40,509 bases of DNA from Frankia torreyi (lineage in GTDB: Bacteria > Actinomycetota > Actinomycetes > Frankiales > Frankiaceae): positions 1 to 40,509 of the forward strand of contig NZ_JYFN01000013.1 of the NCBI RefSeq assembly GCF_000948395.1, in the 5' to 3' direction. The translations under genes and the position numbers were made by a program. Under the pieces are notes generated by a model. That model saw only the letters and a program-made list of their open reading frames with translations, was not told where the DNA came from and searched no databases. The stretch's first letter is position 1; every line of letters starts with the position of its first letter. Below, in pieces: positions 20,684-27,763 of this stretch.

Positions 20684-23233
20684 ATGAGCACTGCCTCCCT
20701 TTCCGGGCCGGGACCGAACGGCCCGGTGCCCGTGTCGAGTCCGCCGCTCGCCGGACTGCGGGTGATCGACCTGTCGACGACGATGCCGGGGGCGCTGGCG
20801 ACGCAGTTCCTGGCCGACGCCGGCGCCGACGTCGTCGGGGTCGAGCCGCCGGGGGGCAGCCCGCTGCGCCGCTCGCCGGCCTGGCCGGCTGTCGGCGGCG
20901 GCCGGCGCAGCGTCGTCGTGGACCTGCACCATCCGGCCGACCGGGACGTGCTCGACGGGCTGCTCGCCGGTGCCGACGTCGTGGTGACCACGCTGCGCCC
21001 AAGGACCGCCCGCCGCCTCGGCCTCGGCCCCGACGACCTCGCCCGGCACAGTCCGCGCCTGGTCAGCGTGGCGATCACGGGCTGGGGTTCGGCCGGACCC
21101 TGGGCGGACCTGAAGGGCTACGAGGCCCTGGTCATGGCCAAGCTCGGCATGTTCCACGCCAAGCGGCGGCTGGTCTCCCGGCCCGGCCCGGCATACAGCT
21201 CGGTCGCCTTCGCCACCTGGGGCGCCGCCCACACCGCCGTGCAGGGGATCGTGGCCGCGCTGGTCGAGCGGGAGTCGAGCGGGCGCGGCCAGCACGTGGA
21301 GGCCGACCTGGTCCGCGGCGTCAGCATGATCGACACCTGGAGCTGGTTCGAGCACCTCGTCGCGGTGCGCTTTCCCGACGCCTACCGGACCGTCGATGCC
21401 ACCACCCCGGCGGGCGACCCGGTCAGCGCGCTGGTCTACCCGCTGCTCGTGGCGCCCACCAGGGACGGTCACTGGTTGCAGTTCGCCCAGGTCGAGCCCC
21501 GCCTGTTCGCGGCGATGCTGGCGGAGTTCGGCCTCACGCCGCTGCTCGCCGACCCGAAGTGGGCGGGACTACCCGTCCTGGAGACCCAGGAGTTACGCAC
21601 CGAGCTCTGGGAGATCATGATCCGCAAGGTCGGGGAGCGCACCCTCGCGGACTGGCAGCAGGTCTTCGCGACCAACCCGGACATCAACGCCGAGGTGTTC
21701 ACCGTCGGCTCGGGCGTGCTGGACCATCCGCAGATCCGTCATGACGGCCGCGTCGTCGTCCTCGACACCGCCGAGCACGGCCCGGTCCGCCGCCCCACCA
21801 CCCTCGTGCACGTCGACGGCGCCCCGCTGACGCCGCCGCGCCCCGCCCCCCGGCTGGACGAGCACGGCGCCGACCTGCGCGCCGAGGCCGCCGCCCGCTC
21901 CGCCGGCCCGCCTGCCGCTGACCCGCCTGCGGCCGTCCCGGCTGCCGATCCCGCCGTGTCGGCGCCGGTCGGTCCGCCGCTGGCCGGCGTCACCATCCTG
22001 GAGTTCGGGCTGATGTTCGCGGCCCCGTTCGGCACGACCATGCTGGCCGACCTCGGCGCCCGCGTGATCAAGGTCGAGACGCTGGCGGGCGACACCATCC
22101 GCCGGATCCTGCCCTTCCCGGAGCTCGGCGCGGTGCGGGTCATGCAGGGCAAGGAGAGCATCGCCCTCGATCTCGACACCGACGAGGGCCGGTGCATCGT
22201 GCACGAGCTGGCCCGCCGCAGCGACGTGGTGCTGCAGGCGTTCCGCGCCGGCGCCGCCGCGCGGGCCGGCGTCGACGCGGCCACGCTGCGGGCGGTCAAC
22301 CCGGACCTGATCTACGTCAACGCGCCGGGATACGGCACCGACGGCCCCTGCGGGGACAGGCCCGCCTACGCGCCGTCGATCGGCGCGGCCACCGGAATCG
22401 CGCTGACCGAGGCGCCGAGCGCGGCGAACGCCACCTCGCTCGCGGAGATCAAGTCCGCCTCCGTGCGGATCAGGTCGGCCGCGGCGGTGACCAGCTTGCA
22501 GGCCGACGGGCTCGCCGCGCTCGGCGTGGCCTCGGCGATCTCGCTCGGCCTGTTGGCCCGCACCCGTGGCCACCCCCTCGGCCCGATGACCGTCACCATG
22601 ATCGCGACGGGCATGCACGCGCTGCTGGAGCAGGTCGTCGAGTACGCGGGCCGGCCGGCGCGGCCCGTCGTCGACGAGGGTGGTCACGGCCTGACCGCGC
22701 TCTACCGGATGTACCCGGCCGCGCGGGGCTGGGTGTTCCTCGCCTCGCCCACACCGCGGGAGTGGGCGGCGCTCGTCGCCACCCTCGCGGCGGATCCGGC
22801 CGTAGAGCTGGCCGCCGACCCCCTTGCCGTCGACCCCCTTGCCGCTGACCCTCGGTTCGCCACGGCCGCCGCCCGCGCCGAGCACGATCACGAGCTGGCC
22901 GTCGAACTCGGCCGGATCTTCGCCACCCGCCCCGCCGCCGAGTGGGAACAGCGGCTGACTGCCGCCGACGTGGGCTGCGTCGAGGTCACCGAGATGGACG
23001 CGGAGCTGCAGCTGCAGACCGACCCGGCGCTCGCCGCCGAGTACGCCTCGCCGGCCGTGAGCCCCATCTTCGACGACCACCTGCGTATGGGCCCACCGGT
23101 GCGCTTTTCCCGGTCGGCCACCCGCAGCCCGGGCGGCTGCCTGGCAGGCGAGCACACCGAGGCCATCCTGCGCGAGCTCGGCTACGGCGACGAGGAGATC
23201 AAGGACCTGCGGGCCCGTGCCGTCATCGGCTGA
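20684..23233 (+). CDS. Fused two-domain class III (CaiB/BaiF) CoA transferase
   Basis: An 849-residue protein made of two tandem CaiB/BaiF domains (about 20-400 and 440-845) joined by an Ala/Pro-rich linker. Each domain begins with the family pattern (LAGLRVIDLSTTMPG / LAGVTILEFGLMFAAPFG, then LADxGAxVxxVE). Class III enzymes move CoA between carboxylic acids through an active-site Asp. At the expected place domain 1 has KGYEALVMAKLG (Glu147) and domain 2 has RPAYAPSIGAATG (Ala563), so neither shows the usual Asp. Such fusions occur in actinobacteria; acyl substrates are unknown. A short ADPLA/VDPLA repeat is present near residue 710. GGAG precedes the ATG. Confidence 0.88.
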   Translation: MSTASLSGPGPNGPVPVSSPPLAGLRVIDLSTTMPGALATQFLADAGADVVGVEPPGGSPLRRSPAWPAVGGGRRSVVVDLHHPADRDVLDGLLAGADVVVTTLRPRTARRLGLGPDDLARHSPRLVSVAITGWGSAGPWADLKGYEALVMAKLGMFHAKRRLVSRPGPAYSSVAFATWGAAHTAVQGIVAALVERESSGRGQHVEADLVRGVSMIDTWSWFEHLVAVRFPDAYRTVDATTPAGDPVSALVYPLLVAPTRDGHWLQFAQVEPRLFAAMLAEFGLTPLLADPKWAGLPVLETQELRTELWEIMIRKVGERTLADWQQVFATNPDINAEVFTVGSGVLDHPQIRHDGRVVVLDTAEHGPVRRPTTLVHVDGAPLTPPRPAPRLDEHGADLRAEAAARSAGPPAADPPAAVPAADPAVSAPVGPPLAGVTILEFGLMFAAPFGTTMLADLGARVIKVETLAGDTIRRILPFPELGAVRVMQGKESIALDLDTDEGRCIVHELARRSDVVLQAFRAGAAARAGVDAATLRAVNPDLIYVNAPGYGTDGPCGDRPAYAPSIGAATGIALTEAPSAANATSLAEIKSASVRIRSAAAVTSLQADGLAALGVASAISLGLLARTRGHPLGPMTVTMIATGMHALLEQVVEYAGRPARPVVDEGGHGLTALYRMYPAARGWVFLASPTPREWAALVATLAADPAVELAADPLAVDPLAADPRFATAAARAEHDHELAVELGRIFATRPAAEWEQRLTAADVGCVEVTEMDAELQLQTDPALAAEYASPAVSPIFDDHLRMGPPVRFSRSATRSPGGCLAGEHTEAILRELGYGDEEIKDLRARAVIG

Positions 23234-23342
23234 CCCTCCGACCGAGGGACGACCAGGCCCCGGAGACAGCAGACCAATCTTGCTGAGGGCGCCACAGCCG
23301 CTGGTGGGACGTGGGCGAGTCGTACATCACGTTGTCGCTCAT
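23223..23342 (-). CDS. Small 39-codon ORF downstream of the DUF2889 gene
   Basis: A short ORF starting MSDNVMYDSPTSHQRLWRP and ending GRRVSR, 35 bases after the DUF2889 stop on the same strand. GGAGAAGGATTG directly precedes the ATG, a good ribosome site, and codons in its first half prefer G/C in third position. Its last 11 bases overlap the 3' end of the CoA transferase gene antisense. I do not recognise it; the Trp/Tyr/Gln-rich composition is reminiscent of small peptides attached to metabolic operons, but no function is assigned. Confidence 0.45.
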   Translation of the reverse strand: MSDNVMYDSPTSHQRLWRPQQDWSAVSGAWSSLGRRVSR

Positions 23343-23377
23343 CAATCCTTCTCCGTCTTTCGTCGAGGCCAACGCGT

Positions 23378-24457
23378 TCAGCCGGCCCGCAGCGGGCCGA
23401 GCAGCGCCTGGACGTCCTCCAGCACGCGCAGCGTGTCGTTGAGATGGGTGCAGGTCGACGTCCCGAGGAAGGTCCGGCGTACGAACGGGCGCAGCCCGGC
23501 CAGCGGCATCCCGGCGAGCCGGGTGGCGCTCGCGGCGGCGGCCGGGCACTCGACGAACGGCAGCGCGCGGGGCGTGGCCTCGCAGCTCAGGAACGTCGAC
23601 GTGGCCGTGTCGACCTCGGCGGTCACGGTGTACTCGTGGATGACGGTCGCCACGCCCTCGGGCAGGACGTAGGAGTCCCGGAACAGGGCGTCCACGTGGG
23701 CGCGGGCGGCGGAGCCGTCGAGACGGACGTCGACCCGGCGCGCCCGGCGCATGCCGCGCGGGGGCAGCGGCGGCGTGTCGTGCCAGGCCAGCGGGTCACC
23801 GGGGCGTTCGAGCGACGGGGCGACCGGACCGGTCACTACGGGTGAGCGGCCGAACGCCTCGACCTCGTTCATGATCGTCCCGCCCGTGGCGAAACCCGCG
23901 CACAGGTCCGTGACGTACCGGTAGTCGCCCTGGCGCATCGGCGGGATCGCCGGGGTGCCGGTCTCCCGCGCGTCCTGCGCGGCCGCGCTGTAGGCGTGGC
24001 CGGAGACGAGCGCCGCGCCGGGCAGGTCGTCCAGCAGCAGGTAGAGCAGGTCCTCCTCGGCGGCCACGGCCGGGTCGGCCTCGTCGAGCCGGGCGCGGAA
24101 GCCCGCGGCGACCGAGTATCCGATCAGCCCGGCCAGCGCCGGGCGCGCCGGGTCGCTGGTGATCTGCCGTAGCTCCCGCCCGGCGGTGAAGTCCACCACG
24201 GCGTGCACCATCGCCTCACCCAGCACCTCGGCGCCCGCGGCAGTGCCGCCCGCGCCGTCGCTGCCCGGTCGGGCGTCGGCGGTGCGCAGGTCGCGGCCCC
24301 GCGCGACGAGGTGCAGCGGGCCGCCGAACCCCTCGGGGCGCAGCATGTCGATCGTGGTGGTGCGGCGGACCGAGCCGGCCACGCGGGCGGGCGTGCCGCT
24401 GGTCGGTTCGTGGATGCCGTGTCGCGGATGCAGGATCCGCAGGGGAACTGTCGTCAT
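23378..24457 (-). CDS. DUF2889 domain protein
   Basis: About 359 residues. The N-terminal RRTTTIDMLRPEGFGGPLHLVARGRDL and the C-terminal run with RDSYVLPEG, VIHEYTVTAEVD, PFVECPAAAASATRLAGMPL, VRRTFLGTSTCTHLNDTLR are the DUF2889 pattern. The family often occurs near acyl-CoA and lipid or aromatic catabolic genes; its biochemical role is unknown to me. ATG 24457 is taken since GGGAGG lies 11 bases upstream; GTG 24469 overlaps that site. It sits between a TetR gene (upstream, same strand) and the convergent CoA transferase. Confidence 0.8.
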   Translation of the reverse strand: MTTVPLRILHPRHGIHEPTSGTPARVAGSVRRTTTIDMLRPEGFGGPLHLVARGRDLRTADARPGSDGAGGTAAGAEVLGEAMVHAVVDFTAGRELRQITSDPARPALAGLIGYSVAAGFRARLDEADPAVAAEEDLLYLLLDDLPGAALVSGHAYSAAAQDARETGTPAIPPMRQGDYRYVTDLCAGFATGGTIMNEVEAFGRSPVVTGPVAPSLERPGDPLAWHDTPPLPPRGMRRARRVDVRLDGSAARAHVDALFRDSYVLPEGVATVIHEYTVTAEVDTATSTFLSCEATPRALPFVECPAAAASATRLAGMPLAGLRPFVRRTFLGTSTCTHLNDTLRVLEDVQALLGPLRAG

Positions 24458-24574
24458 CGGCGGCTGCACCTCCCTCTCGATGTGCGTTCCCGAGTCCCGA
24501 CGAGACCCGCCCGCCGGATGATCCGCCGGGCCCGCCGCGTCCCGGCTGGTGGCCGTGCCCGGGGCTATCCAAAT

Positions 24575-24620
24575 GAAAACGTCTTTTTCGGAGAGTTGTT
24601 CCCGTCGGCCCGGCTGTCAA
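24575..24620 (-). promoter_or_regulatory. Promoter with AT-rich palindrome upstream of DUF2889 gene
   Basis: On the minus strand TTGACA (24620-24615), a 17-base spacer and AACTCT (24597-24592) form a promoter. Immediately downstream the perfect repeat GAAAA-CGTCT-TTTTC (24575-24589) covers the predicted start site. It stands out as AT-rich in very GC-rich DNA and could be the operator of the adjacent TetR protein. Confidence 0.5.
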
Positions 24621-24677
24621 CCGGGTGCCGAACCCGGGACGGAGTCCGTCGCACGGGAGCCGTGGGTGGTGGCGGGC

Positions 24678-25349
24678 TCAGCTCACGCCGGTGGCGGGCC
24701 GACCGGTGGACGCGCCGAGGGCGCGGAAGACGAAGTCGGCGACCCGGTCCGCCGTCTCGGTGGGGCGCTCGACCGGCGGGCACAGGAGCTGGCGGTCCAG
24801 GGCCCGGCCGAGCACCGCCTGGATCTGCTCGGCGTCGGCCCGCGCATCCGCCCAGGGAAAGGAGCCGTCCTCGACGCCCCGGCGCAGGATCGCCGCGAGG
24901 GCCGCCTCCTGGTCGGTCTGGAACCGTTCCCGCTCCGCGGCGAAACCGCGGGCCCGGCGGGTCTCCTCGGAGCTCAGGATCAGCGCGCGGCGCCGGCGGG
25001 GTTCCGCGGACATCAGGTGCAGCACGCCGTCGATCCAGCGGCGCAACGCCTCGCGGGCGGTCGTGGCCGTGGCGATCGACGCGGTCAGCTCGGCGGTGAC
25101 GCGCTCGCAGTCGCGGCGGAACAGCGCCAGCAGCAGGCTGTCCTTGGACGCGAAGTGGCGGTAGAAGGCGCGGGTCGACAGGCCCGCCGCGTGCAGGATG
25201 TCGGTGATCGACACGGAGACCCCGCCGCTCGCGAGCAGGCACCGGTACGCGGCGTCCATGATCAGTTCTCGCTCGTCGTCCTGGTCGTCCGGGACCGCCA
25301 CCGCGCCACCTCCTCGCCGTCGCCCTCGTCGCGTCCAGTCGCGGGTCAT
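24678..25349 (-). CDS. TetR/AcrR-family repressor
   Basis: A 223-residue TetR regulator. The N-terminal DNA-binding domain (about 25-75) has ITDILHAAGLSTRAFYRHFASKDSLLLALF, a classic TetR helix-turn-helix. The C-terminal ligand domain is helical and ends by about residue 215. GGGAGGGG precedes the ATG. It is followed on the same strand by the DUF2889 gene, with a palindrome in between, and most likely controls DUF2889 and perhaps the CoA transferase. Confidence 0.92.
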   Translation of the reverse strand: MTRDWTRRGRRRGGGAVAVPDDQDDERELIMDAAYRCLLASGGVSVSITDILHAAGLSTRAFYRHFASKDSLLLALFRRDCERVTAELTASIATATTAREALRRWIDGVLHLMSAEPRRRRALILSSEETRRARGFAAERERFQTDQEAALAAILRRGVEDGSFPWADARADAEQIQAVLGRALDRQLLCPPVERPTETADRVADFVFRALGASTGRPATGVS

Positions 25350-25487
25350 GCCCCTCCCGGCCCCACCGCCTCCCGGAAGACCTGGACGATCACCCTACCG
25401 ACCGTCGGGCCGCCCGCCCGGGTCCGACCCCACCTCCCGGCCGGGGGCCGTCGCGCGGGTCGGGCGCCCGTTTGCCAGGGTGGACGA

Positions 25488-26423
25488 ATGGACCTGCGCA
25501 TCTTCATCGAGCCCCAACAGGGCGCCTCCTACGAGCAGCAGCTCGCCGTGGCGAGGGCGGCCGAGGACGCCGGCTTCGACGGATTCTTCCGTTCCGACCA
25601 CTACCTGCGGATGGGGCCGGGCGATCCGTCGCCGGGGCCCTCGGACTCCTGGGTGACGCTGGCGGCCCTGGCCCGCGAGACCTCGCGGATCCGGCTGGGC
25701 ACGCTCGTCACCTCGGCGACCTTCCGGTTGCCCGGGCCGCTGGCCATCGCCGTCGCGCAGGTGGACGCGATGAGCGGCGGTCGCGTGGAGCTGGGCCTCG
25801 GCGCCGGCTGGTTCGAGGCGGAACACACCGACTACGGCATCCCGTTCCCCCCGGTCGAGGAGCGGTTCGACCGGCTGACCGAGCAGCTCGCGATCATCAC
25901 CGGGCTGTGGGGAACCCCGCCCGGCGAGACGTTCTCCCACGACGGCCGGTACTACCAGCTCGCCGACAGCCCGGCGTTGCCGAAGCCGGTACAGCGGCCC
26001 CGGCCGCCGATCATCATCGGGGGAGCCGGGCCGCGGCGCACCCCGCAGCTCGCCGCCACCTACGCGGCCGAGTTCAACGCCGCCTTCGCCCCCGCCGAGG
26101 TGGTCGGGCAGCGGTTCGCCCGGGTCCGGGAGGTGGCCGCGGCGGCCGGCCGCGATCCGGCGGACCTCGTCTACTCCACCGCGAACGTCGTCGTCTGCGC
26201 GAAGTCGGACGCGGAACTCGCCCGGCGGGCCGAGCGCATCGGCCGCGAGGTCGACGAGCTGCGCACCAACGGCTTCGCCGGCACCCCCGAGGAGATCCTG
26301 GCCAGGCTCGCGACCTTCGGCCCCGACGGCGCCGGGGCGAGCCGGATCTACCTGCAGGTCCTCGACCTGGCGGACCTCGACCACCTCGACCTGATCGCCG
26401 CCGAGGTGCTCCCGCACGTCTGA
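25488..26423 (+). CDS. LLM-class F420-dependent oxidoreductase (Rv1855c-like)
   Basis: A 311-residue luciferase-like TIM-barrel oxidoreductase. MDLRIFIEPQQGASYEQQLAVARAAEDAGFDGFFRSDHY, RIRLGTLVTSATFRLPGPLAI, DAMSGGRVELGLGAGWFEAEH and EERFDRLTEQLAIITGLW match the F420-dependent Rv1855c subfamily as I know it. It would use reduced F420 (or FMN) as hydride donor; substrate unknown. ATG 25488 is the only start that fits the family N-terminus; AGGGTGGA upstream may serve as ribosome site. It is convergent with the LysR gene and divergent from TetR. Confidence 0.87.
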   Translation: MDLRIFIEPQQGASYEQQLAVARAAEDAGFDGFFRSDHYLRMGPGDPSPGPSDSWVTLAALARETSRIRLGTLVTSATFRLPGPLAIAVAQVDAMSGGRVELGLGAGWFEAEHTDYGIPFPPVEERFDRLTEQLAIITGLWGTPPGETFSHDGRYYQLADSPALPKPVQRPRPPIIIGGAGPRRTPQLAATYAAEFNAAFAPAEVVGQRFARVREVAAAAGRDPADLVYSTANVVVCAKSDAELARRAERIGREVDELRTNGFAGTPEEILARLATFGPDGAGASRIYLQVLDLADLDHLDLIAAEVLPHV

Positions 26424-26440
26424 GCGGGCGGGCGGCGGCT

Positions 26441-26454
26441 GCCGGGCCCCCGGC
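26441..26454. terminator. Hairpin between convergent LLM and LysR genes
   Basis: GCCGGG-CC-CCCGGC is a perfect stem with a very tight loop, located between the two stop codons. It could act for either strand, but there is no T-run. Confidence 0.25.
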
Positions 26455-26469
26455 CTGGACCGGCGAGCC

Positions 26470-27390
26470 TCAGCCTCTCCTGGCGAGCTGGCGGCTCTCG
26501 ACGGCCGTCTCGGCCGCCGCCGGCTCGGCGAGCAGCCCCCCCAGGGCCGCCGCGACCCGCTCCGAGATGATCGAGGCCAGGCCGTGCCGGGACCAGACGG
26601 CGAGCGGCAGGGACGCGGGCTTCGGCAGGTCGTCGCGGGCGATGAGCCCCTCGGGCGTCTGCCCCAGGGTGGCCATCAGGGCGACTCCGAGACCGGCCCC
26701 CACGGCCGCCTGGACGCCGGCGAGCTGGATCGCCTCAGCGCCGATCACCGCGGGGATCGCATGCGACGACAGGGCCTCCAACGCGCAGGTGCGCAGCGCG
26801 CAGGGATGGTCGAAGGCGACCACGGGCATCGGCTGCGTCGCCGCCGGCCGTCGCCACAGGGGCGAGGAGTACCAGGTCAGCTCCAGGTCGCCGACCGTGG
26901 TCGCGCGGGGATCGGTGGCCGGGCCGAGCAGCAGCGCCAGATCGATCCGCCCCGCCTCGAGCCCCTCGCGAAGGTTGGTGCCGCGGTCGATGCGGAAGCG
27001 GATGCGGTAGCGGGGCAACGACTGCTCCAGCGCCGCGGCGAGGAAGGGCAGCAGTTGCGCCGCGGCATGCTCCGTCGAGCCGATCACGACGGTCTCCTCG
27101 GTCTCCATGCCGAAGCCGTGCAGCGTCTCGTCGTGGATGGCGAGGATCCGGCGGGCCTGGCGGAGCAGGTGCTCGCCGTCGGGGGTCAGTCGGGAGCCGC
27201 GTCCCTGGCGTTCGACGAGCACGCGCCCGGTGGCGGACTCGAGCCGGCGCACGTGCTGGCTCACCGCCGCCTGGCTGAGGTGCAGCGACGTCGCGGCCCG
27301 CTGGAATCCGCCACACTCCGCGACAGCGACGAAGCTGCGCAGCGGGGCGATGTCCAGTATCCGTCGCATGTCGGTCAGGGTACTGGACAT
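26470..27390 (-). CDS. LysR-family transcriptional regulator of the organosulfur-type operon
   Basis: A 306-residue LysR regulator. The winged HTH (about 14-75) has LRSFVAVAECGGFQRAATSLHLSQAAVSQHVRRLE; the effector-binding domain runs from about 95 to 295 (VVIGSTEHAAAQLLPFL, IDLALLLGP, GVQAAVGAGLGVAL). It is transcribed away from the leader peptide and 12-kb operon, 76 bases apart, the usual arrangement for a LysR activator of a divergent operon. ATG 27390 is used; ATG at residue 8 is an alternative. Ligand is unknown; sulfur metabolites such as O-acetylserine or sulfate would fit the context. Confidence 0.9.
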   Translation of the reverse strand: MSSTLTDMRRILDIAPLRSFVAVAECGGFQRAATSLHLSQAAVSQHVRRLESATGRVLVERQGRGSRLTPDGEHLLRQARRILAIHDETLHGFGMETEETVVIGSTEHAAAQLLPFLAAALEQSLPRYRIRFRIDRGTNLREGLEAGRIDLALLLGPATDPRATTVGDLELTWYSSPLWRRPAATQPMPVVAFDHPCALRTCALEALSSHAIPAVIGAEAIQLAGVQAAVGAGLGVALMATLGQTPEGLIARDDLPKPASLPLAVWSRHGLASIISERVAAALGGLLAEPAAAETAVESRQLARRG

Positions 27391-27392
27391 TC

Positions 27393-27420
27393 ATAACCGA
27401 ACGCGATTGATCGCCATAAC
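27393..27420. promoter_or_regulatory. Candidate LysR binding site
   Basis: ATAACCGAA (27393-27401) and ATAACGAAG (27416-27424) are direct repeats 23 bases apart, and GCGAT-TG-ATCGC (27403-27414) is a perfect palindrome between them. Placement between divergent genes and size fit a LysR-type site. Confidence 0.45.
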
Positions 27421-27429
27421 GAAGCGTCG

Positions 27430-27459
27430 TTGGACATCCGGCCGCCGGACCAGCATGCT
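27430..27459 (+). promoter_or_regulatory. Promoter of leader peptide and organosulfur-type operon
   Basis: TTGGAC (27430-27435), an 18-base spacer and CATGCT (27454-27459) precede the leader ATG by seven bases, consistent with a leaderless start. The -35 begins right after the second ATAAC repeat, where a LysR activator would touch polymerase. Confidence 0.4.
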
Positions 27460-27466
27460 CATCCCC

Positions 27467-27547
27467 ATGACCCAGTCGACGGCCGTGATGCTCACGTGTT
27501 GTCGTTGGCTGGATCTTGCCCGTGGCCAGGCAGCACTCTGTCGCTGA
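27467..27547 (+). CDS. Cysteine-rich leader peptide of the LLM/ABC operon
   Basis: A 26-codon ORF, MTQSTAVMLTCCRWLDLARG then QAALCR. The core LTCCRWLDLARGQAALCR aligns with the actinobacterial sulfur leader pattern LTxRRHVDLxRVxSALCR, with Cys codons (TGT TGT ... TGT) at 11, 12 and 25. It lies 216 bases before the first monooxygenase gene, and a hairpin plus T-run sits in between, so ribosome stalling at Cys codons could control readthrough. No Shine-Dalgarno is visible, in keeping with a leaderless start. It is the second such leader in the window, here in front of uncharacterised monooxygenase and transporter genes. Confidence 0.75.
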   Translation: MTQSTAVMLTCCRWLDLARGQAALCR

Positions 27548-27558
27548 CCTGATCGGTC

Positions 27559-27625
27559 GCTGCGCCGCCGCAGCCAAAGCCGTCGCCCGTTCCGGCGACG
27601 CTATGTAGCTATCTCCTTCTTTTTT
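27559..27625 (+). terminator. Attenuator: two hairpins and T-run downstream of leader peptide
   Basis: Stem 1 is GCTGC (27559-27563) with GCAGC (27570-27574). Stem 2 is CGTCGCC (27581-27587) with GGCGACG (27594-27600), seven perfect pairs and a six-base loop. About 20 bases later comes TTCTTTTTT (27617-27625), the longest T-run in the window. The gap between stem and T-run is longer than in a classic terminator, so an unlisted weaker stem (GCTA/TAGC at 27599-27609) or Rho may contribute. Confidence 0.5.
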
Positions 27626-27642
27626 CGCGTACTTCGGCGCGC

Positions 27643-27676
27643 CCCGTAGTCCAGCGCGTCCCGTGGTCCAGCGCGT
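27643..27676 (+). repeat. 17-bp tandem duplication in the operon leader
   Basis: CCCGTAGTCCAGCGCGT (27643-27659) is followed directly by a copy with one A-to-G change (27660-27676). It lies between the attenuator and the first monooxygenase gene. Confidence 0.9.
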
Positions 27677-27763
27677 CATTGTGCCGTGTCCGGAACCGGA
27701 TTCGGTCCGCCGGACGACGCCGTCGTCGTGCGCGCTTCGCCCCCAGACCGGGAAGGTTCCACC

